Below are positions 11,001-19,762 of a DNA stretch of 36,366 nt, in pieces (position 1 is the stretch's first letter; every line of letters begins with the position of its first letter). The stretch comes from a virus. Both the position numbers and the translations under genes were made by a program. A model generated the notes under the pieces. The model ran no database searches. It was not told where the DNA came from and saw only the letters and a program-made list of their open reading frames with translations. The stretch lies in IMG/VR virus record IMGVR_UViG_3300023109_000058, positions 1 through 36,366 of that record, one strand, 5' to 3'.

Positions 11001-14000
11001 GAATCACCACAGGCGATTGAAATTTTAGATTATATGCCTAACGATGTATTTGACACAGTATACAGAGTCCGCACACACGAACTATTAGATAAACCGATTG
11101 ATACTACTGAAGAATTATTTCCAACAAAGGTATTAGAAGAATTTACTGAAAGCCGTGGATATGTACACGAAGATGATGTAGAATACAAAACACAATCAAT
11201 TAGCGATCTTAAAGTAATTGATAATAACCAACTTACAGCAGGCGAGTATATTTGGATTACGGATAAAACACCTAACGATTGGACAGTATTTCAAATTGTA
11301 GATAGTCAATTTGTTGTAAGAGAAATGTTTGTTAATACTGAGTTAGACGAATTCGACAGAACAACAGCAACACTTACAGTTAGACAAAATTCGCTATATT
11401 CAATTGTAGCTGGAGATTTAGTTGCAATTACTGGTGCACAACTTTATTCTGTATACGGTTACTTTGAAGTAATAACAATTGACTATGAAACTATTGTTAT
11501 TGCTATACCAGAAACAAATGAATTTTTAGATTTTACAGATGAAGAATATAGTTTAAGTGTACTAAGAACTGTAAGAGTAGAAGACTTTGATCAGTATAAT
11601 AACATTGCACAAAATAGTATTTTTGACAATCAAAGAGTTTGGATCGATAACTATGAAAATAACTCATGGGCAGTATTAGACAATAAGCCAGTTTATAATT
11701 CAGTTACACAAGAATACAATCCAAATGACTTACAAGATTCTTCTAACTTAGCAGACATTGATCAAGAATTTACAAAGTCAATATCAGTTACTGCTGATAA
11801 CAAAGAAGTATATGTGTCATCGCCTAGCAGCGGCGGCGGCGAAGTATTCTACTACAGACGTAATCAAGATAATGATGATTTAGGACTAGCACAAACACTA
11901 GGTAATTCTAATGATTTTTATGACGGCACTGAATCAAATTATGGCGAAAGTATTTCTGCATCACACGACGGAAAGTATCTAGCAGTTGGCGTACCAAATG
12001 CAAGCGCAGTAAAAACTTTTTATAAAGGTGAATTTGCAGAAACAAAAAATTACACCAAGTGGGATATTGTAAAACATAAAGAAACATTATGGCAAGCAAA
12101 CACAAGTATTAATAGTAAAAAAGATACAACTACATTTAGTACATTTGATAATTACACACAGATAATTAATCGAACTACAGATACAAATATAAGCTTGCTA
12201 AGTACTGGTAATCCAGGATTAGAAAATACCGATGTAGATCACTTTATACTAAGAGCACCTACAGACATGTTCCAAGGTAGTTCAGTTGGTGACGTAATAA
12301 GTCTTAAATGGAATGAAAAGACACAACTTAACAACAATATAGTATATTCTCCGTGGAACAATTCTGTAAGCGGACTTGACAAGGCAGTAATTGAAAATAA
12401 TCATACAATTGCATCTAAAATAGAAGCAATTATTACTATTACTAATATTGCTAAAACGCCATTAGTTGGCGATTTTGTAAGATTATTTACAACTAATCTT
12501 GGAGCAAGTACAGCAACAGTTGATTATGTAGCAATTGATGCAAGTAATGCAGTTGTGTATCTAAAAGATATCAAAGGTGTACTTAATGCATCTGGTTCTG
12601 CTTATGTAGAAAATCAAACAACAAATGAAATAGTGTTATTAGGTGATTATACTAAAGTAGAATATGGATTTGAAGAAGAATTTAACGGATTCTGGAAAAT
12701 AGATGTAGCACAATATAATAATGGCGAAACTTTCTTTGAAGAGGGTAAAGGTTTAGTATATGCTGATTTATTCAAGCAAGAAAATTATAGCGAAGAAACA
12801 AAAAACAGGAATACATATTATAATATAAGCAATACTGAATTATTAATTGGTGACTTTTTACAAGAAAATCGTAGAGCAAGTATGATTGAACAAATTAGTT
12901 CTCCTGATAATTTAAGTAATAAATTTTTAGTAAGAGTCGGACAAGAATTTACTACAGAAATCGGCGATAGTTTTAATTTCTATATGAATAAAAATGATGA
13001 TTCGTCAGACGAAATTTCTACAGTTGGATTTACATTTGAAGATTTAAATAAAGAACAAACAATTGTTGATATATGGGACGGATATATTGACTTTGAAAAT
13101 GATGTAAACGTTGCTCAAATCGGTGAGCAGGAGTTTGAAGTTGGTGATATTATTATTGATCAACAATTTGCTCTTGATACAAACTTATTAGTAAGTGAAA
13201 CTCCGTTAGCACCATTTAATAAAGCTGAAGTAGTGCATGTAAAAACTTTTGGTAGCACACAGGGCAATCGCAGACGAGTCTACATAAAGATTACACAGGG
13301 CGATTGGCAACTTAAACAAAACGTACAGTTAGTAAGATTAATCAGAGAGCGTGGCAATGCAGATATTGGTAGAATCCGTACAGTAAATAATCAAATTGAT
13401 TATTCAAATAGTGTTATAGTTCCAACAGGCAATAATATCGGAAAGTTTTTAGTACTTGAAGCTGAGAATGCATTTGCATTTAGCCAATCAGCAACACTTA
13501 TTGATAAAGAATATTATTTTTATACAGAACTATTTGGCATTGCTGGTGCACCAACTCAAGCAGACACGCCTAGTTCTTTAAATAGAAATTGGAAACAAGT
13601 TTACAACATTAGCACACCAGATGGTGATGCAGTAAAATCAAGTGCAACACTTGACAATGGTGTAGAAGATCAAGGATTGGTAATAATATATTATAAATCT
13701 GCTCCAGATCAGTATGTAAGAGTTGCTCAGATTGTTAGTGAGCAATCCTTTGGTATGCCTAATGCACAATTTGGTAAAACAGTAAAAATTATTTCCACAG
13801 ATACTGGTTACAAACTATATGCAGCAAGTAATTATAGCATCGAATATTTTGAAAACAGTCCGTTAAGCGAAAATAGATTTAGAGGAAACTGGAATAGAAC
13901 ATTGTCGTATTCCGTAGGAGACATTGTATTCCATTACGGAAAGTACTATGAAATACAACAAACACTAACACCTGCAGATCAAACAGACGGATCAATTAAC

Positions 14001-17000
14001 AACTTAAATGCCTTCAAGCCTACAAGTTGGAGAAGAATAATTGACACTAATTATAAAGGAAGTTGGCAAACTGTACACGACTATAGAATTGGTGATATTG
14101 TAGAACATAATGATTTGTATTATGTGGCACAATCTAACTTTGCACCAAACGGCCAAGCACCATCAGCTACAAATGCATTATGGGTTGTTACATCTGACGT
14201 TGTATATCAAAATTATTTAAAACCTGTTGCAAATACAGGATACGATGTCCGTATTGATAATTTTGTGTTAAACAATACTGCAACTGCTCTTGCTGTAAAA
14301 GTATCTAATATTGCTCCAGATAGTACAGTGACAAACGAAATTCGTATATATGGTAGTACAACTTCAGGAAAGTATATCAAGTCTCAAACAATTAGACCTC
14401 CTGCTAGCGGAACTGAGTTTGGAATGTCATATGACTTTAGTACAGACGGTAGTTTTCTAGCAATTTCTGAACCGCATAATAGCGACAACGGAACAAATGT
14501 AGGAAAAGTCTACCTATACACTAATACAAACGGAACGTATGAACTAACACAAACATTAGAGCCGCCAAAAAATTCAGTATCATTAAACTTTGGCTACTCG
14601 CTGTCATTTAGCGATAACGTATTATCTATTGCAAGTTTTGCAGGTATAGTTCTTACAACAACTATCTTTGATGCAGACGAAACGTTATTTGATCTAGACC
14701 AAACTGAATTCCAAAAGGTTAATTATGATCCTGGTGTAATTTATGTTTACGAACAAGTAAAAAATAAATTTATATTTGCTGAAAGCATTCCGTATGATAA
14801 TGTTACTAAAGAACTTAGGGAGCAAGTTCTTATTAATGCAAATCATATATATGTAGGCGTTCCGGCAAAAGAAAACAATGTATATGTTGGTGGCTTATAT
14901 GACTACAGAAAGAAAGTTAATTCTAGTGGGTGGAATGTAAGCAGAGAATTAATACAACCAGTTGACCTTGATAAAATACAAGGTGCATTTTTATATAATA
15001 AAAGAACAAATTCTATTATTACTTACTTAGATTATATTGATCCTATTCAAGGAAAAATTGCAGGACCTGCAGATAAGAATATTAATTTCAAAGTACCATT
15101 TGATCCAGCATATTATAATGTTGGCGATACTGCTGATACATTTTATTGGGAAGAAAATCATGTAGGTATGGTATGGTGGAATACCGGTACGTCTACATTT
15201 ACATATCCATACCAAGGCGATATCAATTATCAACGAGACAACTGGAATGAATTGCAGCCAGGTGCTACTGTTGATGTATGCGAATGGGTAGAAACTGATT
15301 ACCTTCCAAGTGAATGGGATGAACTATCAGAAACAACTGATGGAATAGCACAAGGTATTACAGGACAAACACTATATGGCGATTCTCAGTATAGTAAGAA
15401 GTTTGTGTTTAACGAACAAAGCCAAACGTTCTCTGAAAAGTATTACTATTGGGTAAAGAATGCAAAAATTATTCCTGCAAAAACAAATAGAACTCTTACA
15501 ACACTAGACATTGCTAGATTAATCGCTGTACCAAGGCAGCAAGGCTACAGATATCTAAGTATGTTATCAAGTAATAGAATTGTTTTAAATAACTGCAACG
15601 GGCTTGTATATGATACTGACGTTGTACTAGCAATAAGATATAGTAATACTAATATTGATAAACAAAATAGTCATAGTGCATATAAATTAATTACAGACGG
15701 ATTAGATACTAGCGGACCATCTGCTGATATTGAATTAAAATGGTTTGATAGTTTAATTGGGTTTGACATAAACAATAGAGCTATTCCTGATGTTAATTTA
15801 ACAGAGAAACAAAAATACGGTGTACAGTCTACACCTAGACAAGGTATGTTTAAAAACAGACGAGAAGCTCTTAAAGAATTTATTGAAAGAGTTAATGTAG
15901 TTTTAAGCAACGAATTAGTTATCGAAAAGTTTAATATAAGCGCAATAGATCAAAAAGATCCGTTACCAACATTTGAATCAGGAGTATATGATGTTAAAAT
16001 TGATTCGTTAGATCAACTATCGCTAGTAGGAACAAAAGTAAAACAAGCAAAACTAGAACCTATTATTATAAACGGAAAAATTACTAAAGTTAAAATTATA
16101 GATCCGGGTAGAGGATATAAAACTGCACCTTCTTATAAAATAAATGGCTTTGGTGAAGATGCTAGATTTGATATTGGATTAAATAATCTAGGACAAATTA
16201 CAACAGTTCAAGTAATTTACGGCGGCAAGAATTATGCCAATACAACACAAATTGATGTTAGAAGACACAGTGTGCTTGTAGAATCTGACTCAGAAGTTGA
16301 TAATAAATGGAGCATTTATGCTTACGACAATGAACAATTAAAATGGAATAGAATCAAAGTACAAAGTTATGATATAACAAAATACTGGTCTTATATTGAC
16401 TGGTACGATACAGAATACAGTGTATTAACTAATCCTGATTATACAATTAATAGTACATACGAATTATCATTTATTGACGATCAACTAGGGGATATTATAA
16501 AAGTTAACTCAGTCGGCACAGGTGGTTGGTCATTGCTTGAAAAAGTAAACACTAATACTGAAAACGATTATAAAACTGTTGGTAGAGAAAACGGCACAAT
16601 ACAATTTAAAGATAATCTGTATAGAAACGAAACTTCAAACTCTGGATTTGATAATAAGAGTTTTGATTCGTTCTTGTTTGATATCGATCCTAGATTTGAA
16701 TTAAGAGTAATATTAGAAACTATCCGCGATGCATTACTAATTAAAGATTTGCGTATTGAATATAATCAACTATTCATTGCAACATTAAGGTATATTCTTA
16801 CTGAGCAAAATCCAGATTGGTTCTTCAAAACTAGCTTTATTAAGGTCAAGCATCTAGCAGGAAATTTAGATCAAGATCTAACCTACAATATCGATAATTT
16901 AGAAAACTATAAAAGATACATCGAGGAAGTAAAACCTTACAAAACTAATATAAGAGAGTTTGTGAGTAATTTCCAAAAAATTGAAACCGCTAGTACGTCA

Positions 17001-19121
17001 GTATCAGACTTTGATTTACCAGTATATTACAATGTAGATACTGGTAAAGTTACACCAATAAGTGTACAACTAAAAAATGGAGTAGCAGTTGTTGATAACG
17101 ATTTAGTAAACGAATATCCTAGAAAAAATTGGCTAGATAATATCGGAGCAAGTATTACTGAAATTACTATTAGTAATCCAGGGACTGAATATACTATTGC
17201 GCCAAAAGTTGAAATTATCGGTAACGGCACAGGCGCAACAGCACAAGCATATGTAGGCTACGGAACAATAACTAATATTGTAATCACAAATAAAGGCAAA
17301 GGATATACCCAAACACCAACAGTGAAAATTACTCCACCACCTAATAGTGCAGGTACGCCTGCAACAGCTATTGCTGTCCTAGGAGATATGTTGGCAAGAA
17401 CTGCAAATACTACAATTAAGTTTGACAGAAATAGTGTTACACCATTGTTAAGTGCAGAAGATATGAGAAAAATTGAAACATTTACAGGCACAGGAAGTAA
17501 AACTACTTTTGACTTAATTTTTCCAGCTAACTTAGATCAAAATACAATTAGTATTTTAGTTAACAATCAAGAAGTACTAGCAAGTCAGTTTAATGTATAT
17601 AATATTAAAGATACAACACGAAGTTATACTAGATATGTAGGGCAAATTGTGTTTGATGTAGCACCAGCAAATAATGCGTTAATTGAAATTAACTATACTA
17701 AAAATATTAATATGTTAAATGCAGTTGATAGAATAAAAGTTGCATATACACCAGATGCAAATGCATTTGGTAATGATATTGCACAACTTATGGACGGTGT
17801 TGATTACGGCGGTGTTGAAGTTAAGAGCTTTGAATTTGATACAAACTTTGGTTGGGATACCAAGGGATGGTTTAACGATATTTGGGACGAAATTGAAAAT
17901 ACACAAGAAGATGAAATTGTCTATATGGATGATTCTAGTGCAATTGTTTTAAATAAACCATTAGAAGATAATGTTGCTTATAATGTTTACAGAGTAGGTT
18001 ATGACGTAAACGGTAATGTTGTAACAAATAGAAGACTAGATGATCCAAACTTCGACACGCCACAGCAAACTAATCTTGATGCAACATGTCTTACGTTAGT
18101 TGGTGACGGAAGCACTCAAATTTTACACTTAGAAGATCTACAAGCAACGACGGTATTAGGTGCTAATGAATCAAGAGTAGCATTTATAGTAAGAAAAACT
18201 ACAAGTGACGGTAGTATACTTTATGATGCAAGAACTTATGATCTAGATCTCGACGGCGGCAATATGAATTATTCTAATGCTAAAGGTATTACTGCTGAAG
18301 AAATTATTGTAGATGGTGATAGCTTTGTTACTCCTACTACAAGCAAAAGTGTTGAAGAACTAGTTCCAGGACAAGTGCAAGATACATTAGATATCCAAGT
18401 TAGTACATTAGGCGATGACTCGTCGTTAGTACGTTACAGAATATTTAAAGATATTCTTAACAGAACAATCTATAGCCGTATTGACACACCACCGACTAAA
18501 CTTGCAAAATCAATTACACAGTTAAGCCTAAGTATTGAAGTCGAAGATGGAACAAATTTAATTGAACCAAACAGAACAAAAAATATTCCAGGTGTGCTTA
18601 TGATTAATAAAGAGCGTATTGAATATCTTGTAAAAGATGGAAATGTGTTAAAACAACTACGTCGCGGCACGTTGGGCACAGGTGTTGCAAATATACATCC
18701 AAAAGGAGAGCAAGTATTTTTAGCTGATATTAGTAAGTACGTACCTTACGTAGACACTACACAAAGTCAAACAGCTACTAATGTAAGTATAGTAAACTTA
18801 AACTTCTTACCTTTGTCAACAGACGAATTTGAAGTATTTGTAAACGGTCTTAGACTAAATGGAAAACCATTTGCTAAGTTTGATGCAACAGTTGGACTTG
18901 ATTCACCTGAAGCAGACTCAATTGTTCCTGCAGATTACGTAATAGAATATTATAACAATCAACAGAATGCAAGAATAGTAATACAAAGCCCAGCAATATT
19001 AAATATTGAACAAAAGAATATAGTGATTGTAAGGAAAAAAGGTAATATTTGGCAACGTTTAGGCGAGTCAATAACCGAAACTGAAACAAGTATCGGATTT
19101 TTCCTTAGAGCAGGAAACTAA
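5043..19121 (+). CDS. Giant multi-module virion structural protein in the gp7 position (4,692 aa)
   Basis: One uninterrupted frame predicting a protein of roughly 0.5 MDa. Residues 1-165 carry the signature I associate with the large structural protein of marine T4-like phages (RFLPRFFRSEANLKFLQATI; IDWDKFVNFREYYWLPNGP). Residues about 168-333 resemble a cupredoxin-like sandwich with CPHHP at 208-212. A conserved block near 480-700 includes VEGMRVLFTADTD and LGFPLSYRNI. Five W..Y..GD.V..ndlYY.A hairpins like CBM5/12 lie near 1564, 1820, 2328, 2948 and 3006. FG-GAP or propeller-like blades lie around 2243-2326 and 2920-3293. Paired NPGxGY modules lie at about 3678-3739 and 4033-4101. Beta-sandwich repeats with FTGTGSKTTFDLIFP and VFVNGLRL end the protein. 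Position after 25-6 and coupling to gp6 suggest it replaces gp7 and perhaps further wedge or fibre parts. That equivalence is inference; the virion-protein call is firm. Confidence 0.85.
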   Translation: MANTQGEFGLPTPDDDKRQSARFLPRFFRSEANLKFLQATIDQLIQPGVAEKLSGYVGRKTAKGFRSTDTYIPEISIQRQSYQLEPGVVIKDNVDNVKFFKDYNDFINQLKFFNVDTSDHSVINEQESYPWNPNIDWDKFVNFREYYWLPNGPLSVPVEGQSEEVTSTYTITAEDQGGNYAYVFSNRLARNPSVKLFRGQKYRFEIDCPHHPIAIAITRSFTPGNAVIVATQEGIRNDGLFDAELFGAEFDAGDFIILPEEGGVTFEDSDNVSTLYPDGIKKLGDAGEEIANIYMTKGAIEFTVPYNAPNKLYYINSNDIDMSGEFRIYDIEENTYLNVRDEIVGAKTYSSANGVKFTNGLKVFFRGQTTPEYFAEGNYYVDGVGTSIQLIAEDDLILPQAYTATEVIEYDTDKFDRLPYSTATGYPALKDYVTINRASADGNAWARSNRWFHKSVIEQSAIFNNFTNDVDETTKASRPIIEFEPGLHLYHYGTEFKKDIDLIDTFTTDVFSTIEGSKGYNIDGVDLVEGMRVLFTADTDIRVTGKIYEVKFVRIVNDNLISLIETNDTLPLENENVLVKQGTKNKGKVYFYRDGWKEAQEKTKINQPPMFALYSPSGDAFSDMEIYNSSTFTGTKLFSYKQGTGTVDSELGFPLSYRNIDNTGDILFDFNLESDSFTYQLDETTNSIFTKTGFLKKYISREKFKYANGWSSIPYVSKQPVVREYQASINQQTSFEIDVYDNATNITDLNVKVFVNNIIQNKNLYTLIKNNNRLIVEFSNNVEVGDLVVIKTQSSTAKNENGYYEFPINLEKNPLNADVSTFTLGEVNDHVKTMIDDLNDFDGVYPGYSNLKDLGDLDRFGKRFVKHSGPLNLPMYLTLDKKYNIIKSIEYSMREYNKFKRNFLQTSETLGFDGEVKQHVDVIIKELNKDKTKTQPFYFSDMIGYKGHIRNEYVIFDDANTYYPLSTNFNLKTLNTSSVLVYFNGEQLIHNKDYIFTDESFLQLLIAQQINDVVEVYEYNNTDGSYVPPTPTKLGLYPSYEPQMVRDDEWLSNQNQINTADAYQLYGQNTSSKKVGWFHPLYVDRSAAKLADSNGEVTQVEINGSSRIYFAPKSSYVCSKSASLSIPVYPVGKAIIIGHDGSRISAYEDYRDNLLLELEKRIFNNIKSNYNANIFNKDDFVSGKFRKGITKSKLDRILLKDFITWNTNIGVDYTSNKFYFSQDQFTFNYSKSTSSIDGAFLPGYWRGVFLELYDTDRPHTHPWEMLGLTIKPKWWEDTYGKAPYTSNNNILWKDLEEGRIKDPNLLIQVNEKYARPGLTSIIPVDSQGHLLSPISCGYAKNTVLRDTNSAFKFGDNAPVEAAWRNSSEYPFSLVKAMLLNQPAKFLALGFDVSRTTKNLANQIVYSNTGRHVELENLIFPNTYEDTTKVLTSGVVNFIHALIGSNVLKTYDEFQTDIRSIENKVAFRLAGYTDKTKLNIVLDSKNPAAQNTANIFVPDENITVYTNTSSPVDSIVYSGVKIEKSATGYIVSGYNDDEPSFKYYAPVTTNRDANIVIGGTLEPSVDWSPAQFYVKGQIIVNDSNLYRATSDFTSGNTFTNDNITKIPEIPTVGGTRGIIKKEFNYNIVLEVNYGTVLKTLQDVVDLLIGYGRYLEVNGFEFNYVDEQSETITNWTNAAKEFLAWSAQGWANGTSIALSPAAFQVEFKRDFTVVDDIYDNFYRYSLLDENAQPLNRKFSSILRDNNSFSLTVKNSDNGIYNVKLPLVQKEHVVIIDNETVFNDLIYQPSTGYRQERLKLIGYRSDNWNGSLNIPGFVYDDAELTEWEPWQDYQIGSLVKNKEFYYVAKYNAPGTKDFDYSYWTRLNDKPESKLITNFDYRINQFADYYDIDSDGFDEQQNKLAQHLIGYQKRDYLANIINDDVSQYKFYQGMLQDKGTMNSIDNFFNSLRGESNSVEVFEEWAVQVGKYGAYQNVEQIEIPLDESKFRESPQAIEILDYMPNDVFDTVYRVRTHELLDKPIDTTEELFPTKVLEEFTESRGYVHEDDVEYKTQSISDLKVIDNNQLTAGEYIWITDKTPNDWTVFQIVDSQFVVREMFVNTELDEFDRTTATLTVRQNSLYSIVAGDLVAITGAQLYSVYGYFEVITIDYETIVIAIPETNEFLDFTDEEYSLSVLRTVRVEDFDQYNNIAQNSIFDNQRVWIDNYENNSWAVLDNKPVYNSVTQEYNPNDLQDSSNLADIDQEFTKSISVTADNKEVYVSSPSSGGGEVFYYRRNQDNDDLGLAQTLGNSNDFYDGTESNYGESISASHDGKYLAVGVPNASAVKTFYKGEFAETKNYTKWDIVKHKETLWQANTSINSKKDTTTFSTFDNYTQIINRTTDTNISLLSTGNPGLENTDVDHFILRAPTDMFQGSSVGDVISLKWNEKTQLNNNIVYSPWNNSVSGLDKAVIENNHTIASKIEAIITITNIAKTPLVGDFVRLFTTNLGASTATVDYVAIDASNAVVYLKDIKGVLNASGSAYVENQTTNEIVLLGDYTKVEYGFEEEFNGFWKIDVAQYNNGETFFEEGKGLVYADLFKQENYSEETKNRNTYYNISNTELLIGDFLQENRRASMIEQISSPDNLSNKFLVRVGQEFTTEIGDSFNFYMNKNDDSSDEISTVGFTFEDLNKEQTIVDIWDGYIDFENDVNVAQIGEQEFEVGDIIIDQQFALDTNLLVSETPLAPFNKAEVVHVKTFGSTQGNRRRVYIKITQGDWQLKQNVQLVRLIRERGNADIGRIRTVNNQIDYSNSVIVPTGNNIGKFLVLEAENAFAFSQSATLIDKEYYFYTELFGIAGAPTQADTPSSLNRNWKQVYNISTPDGDAVKSSATLDNGVEDQGLVIIYYKSAPDQYVRVAQIVSEQSFGMPNAQFGKTVKIISTDTGYKLYAASNYSIEYFENSPLSENRFRGNWNRTLSYSVGDIVFHYGKYYEIQQTLTPADQTDGSINNLNAFKPTSWRRIIDTNYKGSWQTVHDYRIGDIVEHNDLYYVAQSNFAPNGQAPSATNALWVVTSDVVYQNYLKPVANTGYDVRIDNFVLNNTATALAVKVSNIAPDSTVTNEIRIYGSTTSGKYIKSQTIRPPASGTEFGMSYDFSTDGSFLAISEPHNSDNGTNVGKVYLYTNTNGTYELTQTLEPPKNSVSLNFGYSLSFSDNVLSIASFAGIVLTTTIFDADETLFDLDQTEFQKVNYDPGVIYVYEQVKNKFIFAESIPYDNVTKELREQVLINANHIYVGVPAKENNVYVGGLYDYRKKVNSSGWNVSRELIQPVDLDKIQGAFLYNKRTNSIITYLDYIDPIQGKIAGPADKNINFKVPFDPAYYNVGDTADTFYWEENHVGMVWWNTGTSTFTYPYQGDINYQRDNWNELQPGATVDVCEWVETDYLPSEWDELSETTDGIAQGITGQTLYGDSQYSKKFVFNEQSQTFSEKYYYWVKNAKIIPAKTNRTLTTLDIARLIAVPRQQGYRYLSMLSSNRIVLNNCNGLVYDTDVVLAIRYSNTNIDKQNSHSAYKLITDGLDTSGPSADIELKWFDSLIGFDINNRAIPDVNLTEKQKYGVQSTPRQGMFKNRREALKEFIERVNVVLSNELVIEKFNISAIDQKDPLPTFESGVYDVKIDSLDQLSLVGTKVKQAKLEPIIINGKITKVKIIDPGRGYKTAPSYKINGFGEDARFDIGLNNLGQITTVQVIYGGKNYANTTQIDVRRHSVLVESDSEVDNKWSIYAYDNEQLKWNRIKVQSYDITKYWSYIDWYDTEYSVLTNPDYTINSTYELSFIDDQLGDIIKVNSVGTGGWSLLEKVNTNTENDYKTVGRENGTIQFKDNLYRNETSNSGFDNKSFDSFLFDIDPRFELRVILETIRDALLIKDLRIEYNQLFIATLRYILTEQNPDWFFKTSFIKVKHLAGNLDQDLTYNIDNLENYKRYIEEVKPYKTNIREFVSNFQKIETASTSVSDFDLPVYYNVDTGKVTPISVQLKNGVAVVDNDLVNEYPRKNWLDNIGASITEITISNPGTEYTIAPKVEIIGNGTGATAQAYVGYGTITNIVITNKGKGYTQTPTVKITPPPNSAGTPATAIAVLGDMLARTANTTIKFDRNSVTPLLSAEDMRKIETFTGTGSKTTFDLIFPANLDQNTISILVNNQEVLASQFNVYNIKDTTRSYTRYVGQIVFDVAPANNALIEINYTKNINMLNAVDRIKVAYTPDANAFGNDIAQLMDGVDYGGVEVKSFEFDTNFGWDTKGWFNDIWDEIENTQEDEIVYMDDSSAIVLNKPLEDNVAYNVYRVGYDVNGNVVTNRRLDDPNFDTPQQTNLDATCLTLVGDGSTQILHLEDLQATTVLGANESRVAFIVRKTTSDGSILYDARTYDLDLDGGNMNYSNAKGITAEEIIVDGDSFVTPTTSKSVEELVPGQVQDTLDIQVSTLGDDSSLVRYRIFKDILNRTIYSRIDTPPTKLAKSITQLSLSIEVEDGTNLIEPNRTKNIPGVLMINKERIEYLVKDGNVLKQLRRGTLGTGVANIHPKGEQVFLADISKYVPYVDTTQSQTATNVSIVNLNFLPLSTDEFEVFVNGLRLNGKPFAKFDATVGLDSPEADSIVPADYVIEYYNNQQNARIVIQSPAILNIEQKNIVIVRKKGNIWQRLGESITETETSIGFFLRAGN
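5544..6041 (+). other. Cupredoxin-like domain within the giant protein
   Basis: Residues about 168-333 of the giant protein run YTITAEDQGGNYAYVFSN, then LFRGQKYRFEIDCPHHPIAI and later AIEFTVPYNAPNKLYYI. This strand order, with RGxxYxFxIxxxxHP and a late PxxAPxxLYY, is like cupredoxin-fold domains of secreted and marine-phage proteins. C208, H210 and H211 are candidate metal ligands, but a full copper site is not shown. Confidence 0.4.
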
Positions 19122-19127
19122 TAAATA
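19120..19127 (+). promoter_or_regulatory. Late promoter motif AATAAATA before the 204-aa gene
   Basis: It matches NATAAATA and overlaps the stop codon of the giant gene (TAA 19119-19121). It ends 20 bases before the next start codon, with an AGGA ribosome site at 19134-19137 between them. It should start a late transcript for the fibre genes that follow. Confidence 0.6.
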
Positions 19128-19147
19128 CAGTATAGGAAACAAAAATA

Positions 19148-19762
19148 ATGGATAGTATAAACGAATTAAACGGAGTTTCGGTGCAAGGTCATATCAAGAT
19201 ATATGACCCTTCGAATGGCGAGATCTTTGTACAAAAAAGAAATGCTATACACTACGAAAACATGAGTTTAGCGTTGGCAGAAAGTATTGCAAATATGAGC
19301 CAAGGTTTTATATACGAAATGAGCTTCGGTAATGGTGGTACAAGCGTTGACCCAACAGGTATTATTGCTTATTTAACACCAAATTCAACAGGTGCTAATG
19401 CAAGTTTATATAATCAAACTTATTCAAAGGTAGTTGTAGATGACGGACTTTTAAATAAAAACCCAAACAACAATTATCTTGAAACAAGACACGTAAGCGG
19501 CACAAACTATACTGATGTGCTAGTAAGTTGTTTATTGGATTATAGTGAACCAAACGGTCAAGATGCATTTGATAATGCCACTGACATGGATGGCAATTTT
19601 GTGTTTGACGAACTTGGATTGAGAAGTAAATCAGCAGAGGCAGATGCACTAGGTAGATTAATTACACACGTAATTTTTCATCCTATTCAAAAGTCACTTA
19701 ATAGACTAATCCAAATTGATTATACGGTAAGAATTCAGAGTCTTTCAGGAGGTAATGCATAA
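19148..19762 (+). CDS. Conserved virion structural protein (204 aa), T4-like marine phage type
   Basis: A 204-residue protein whose opening, GVSVQGHIKIYDPSNGEIFV, and following IHYENMSLALAESIANM and GNGGTSVDPTG segments I associate with structural proteins next to the large baseplate gene of marine T4-like phages. The composition is beta-rich, with no signal peptide or membrane segment. FVFDELGLRS (152-161) and the closing strands suggest a compact sandwich. It has its own late promoter and ends in TAATG overlapping the first fibre gene, whose strong AGGAGGT ribosome site (19747-19753) lies inside this gene. A baseplate or fibre-connector role is inferred from position. It could be the counterpart of T4 gp8, but I see no convincing gp8 motif and it is shorter than T4 gp8 (334 aa). 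Confidence 0.8.
   Translation: MDSINELNGVSVQGHIKIYDPSNGEIFVQKRNAIHYENMSLALAESIANMSQGFIYEMSFGNGGTSVDPTGIIAYLTPNSTGANASLYNQTYSKVVVDDGLLNKNPNNNYLETRHVSGTNYTDVLVSCLLDYSEPNGQDAFDNATDMDGNFVFDELGLRSKSAEADALGRLITHVIFHPIQKSLNRLIQIDYTVRIQSLSGGNA

Noticed and set aside
11829-11842. Short GGC run in the giant gene
   Set aside because: It encodes a Ser-Gly linker in frame and is too short to be a meaningful DNA repeat.
17740-17952. Plus-strand 70-codon frame inside the giant gene (also one at 25098-25307)
   Set aside because: Both are out-of-frame overlaps of strongly supported genes with low-complexity products and no ribosome site.
5043-19121. Giant frame as an assembly artefact joining two genes
   Set aside because: The frame is continuous, with steady codon use and coherent module-by-module protein sequence throughout, and both ends have normal coupling or promoter signals.
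19100-19139. TTTCCT (19100-19105) pairing with AGGAAA (19134-19139) as a second ribosome-site switch like that of gp6
   Set aside because: Only six AT-rich pairs across a 28-base loop, and the same AGGAAA also occurs at 19112-19117. This is too weak to claim.
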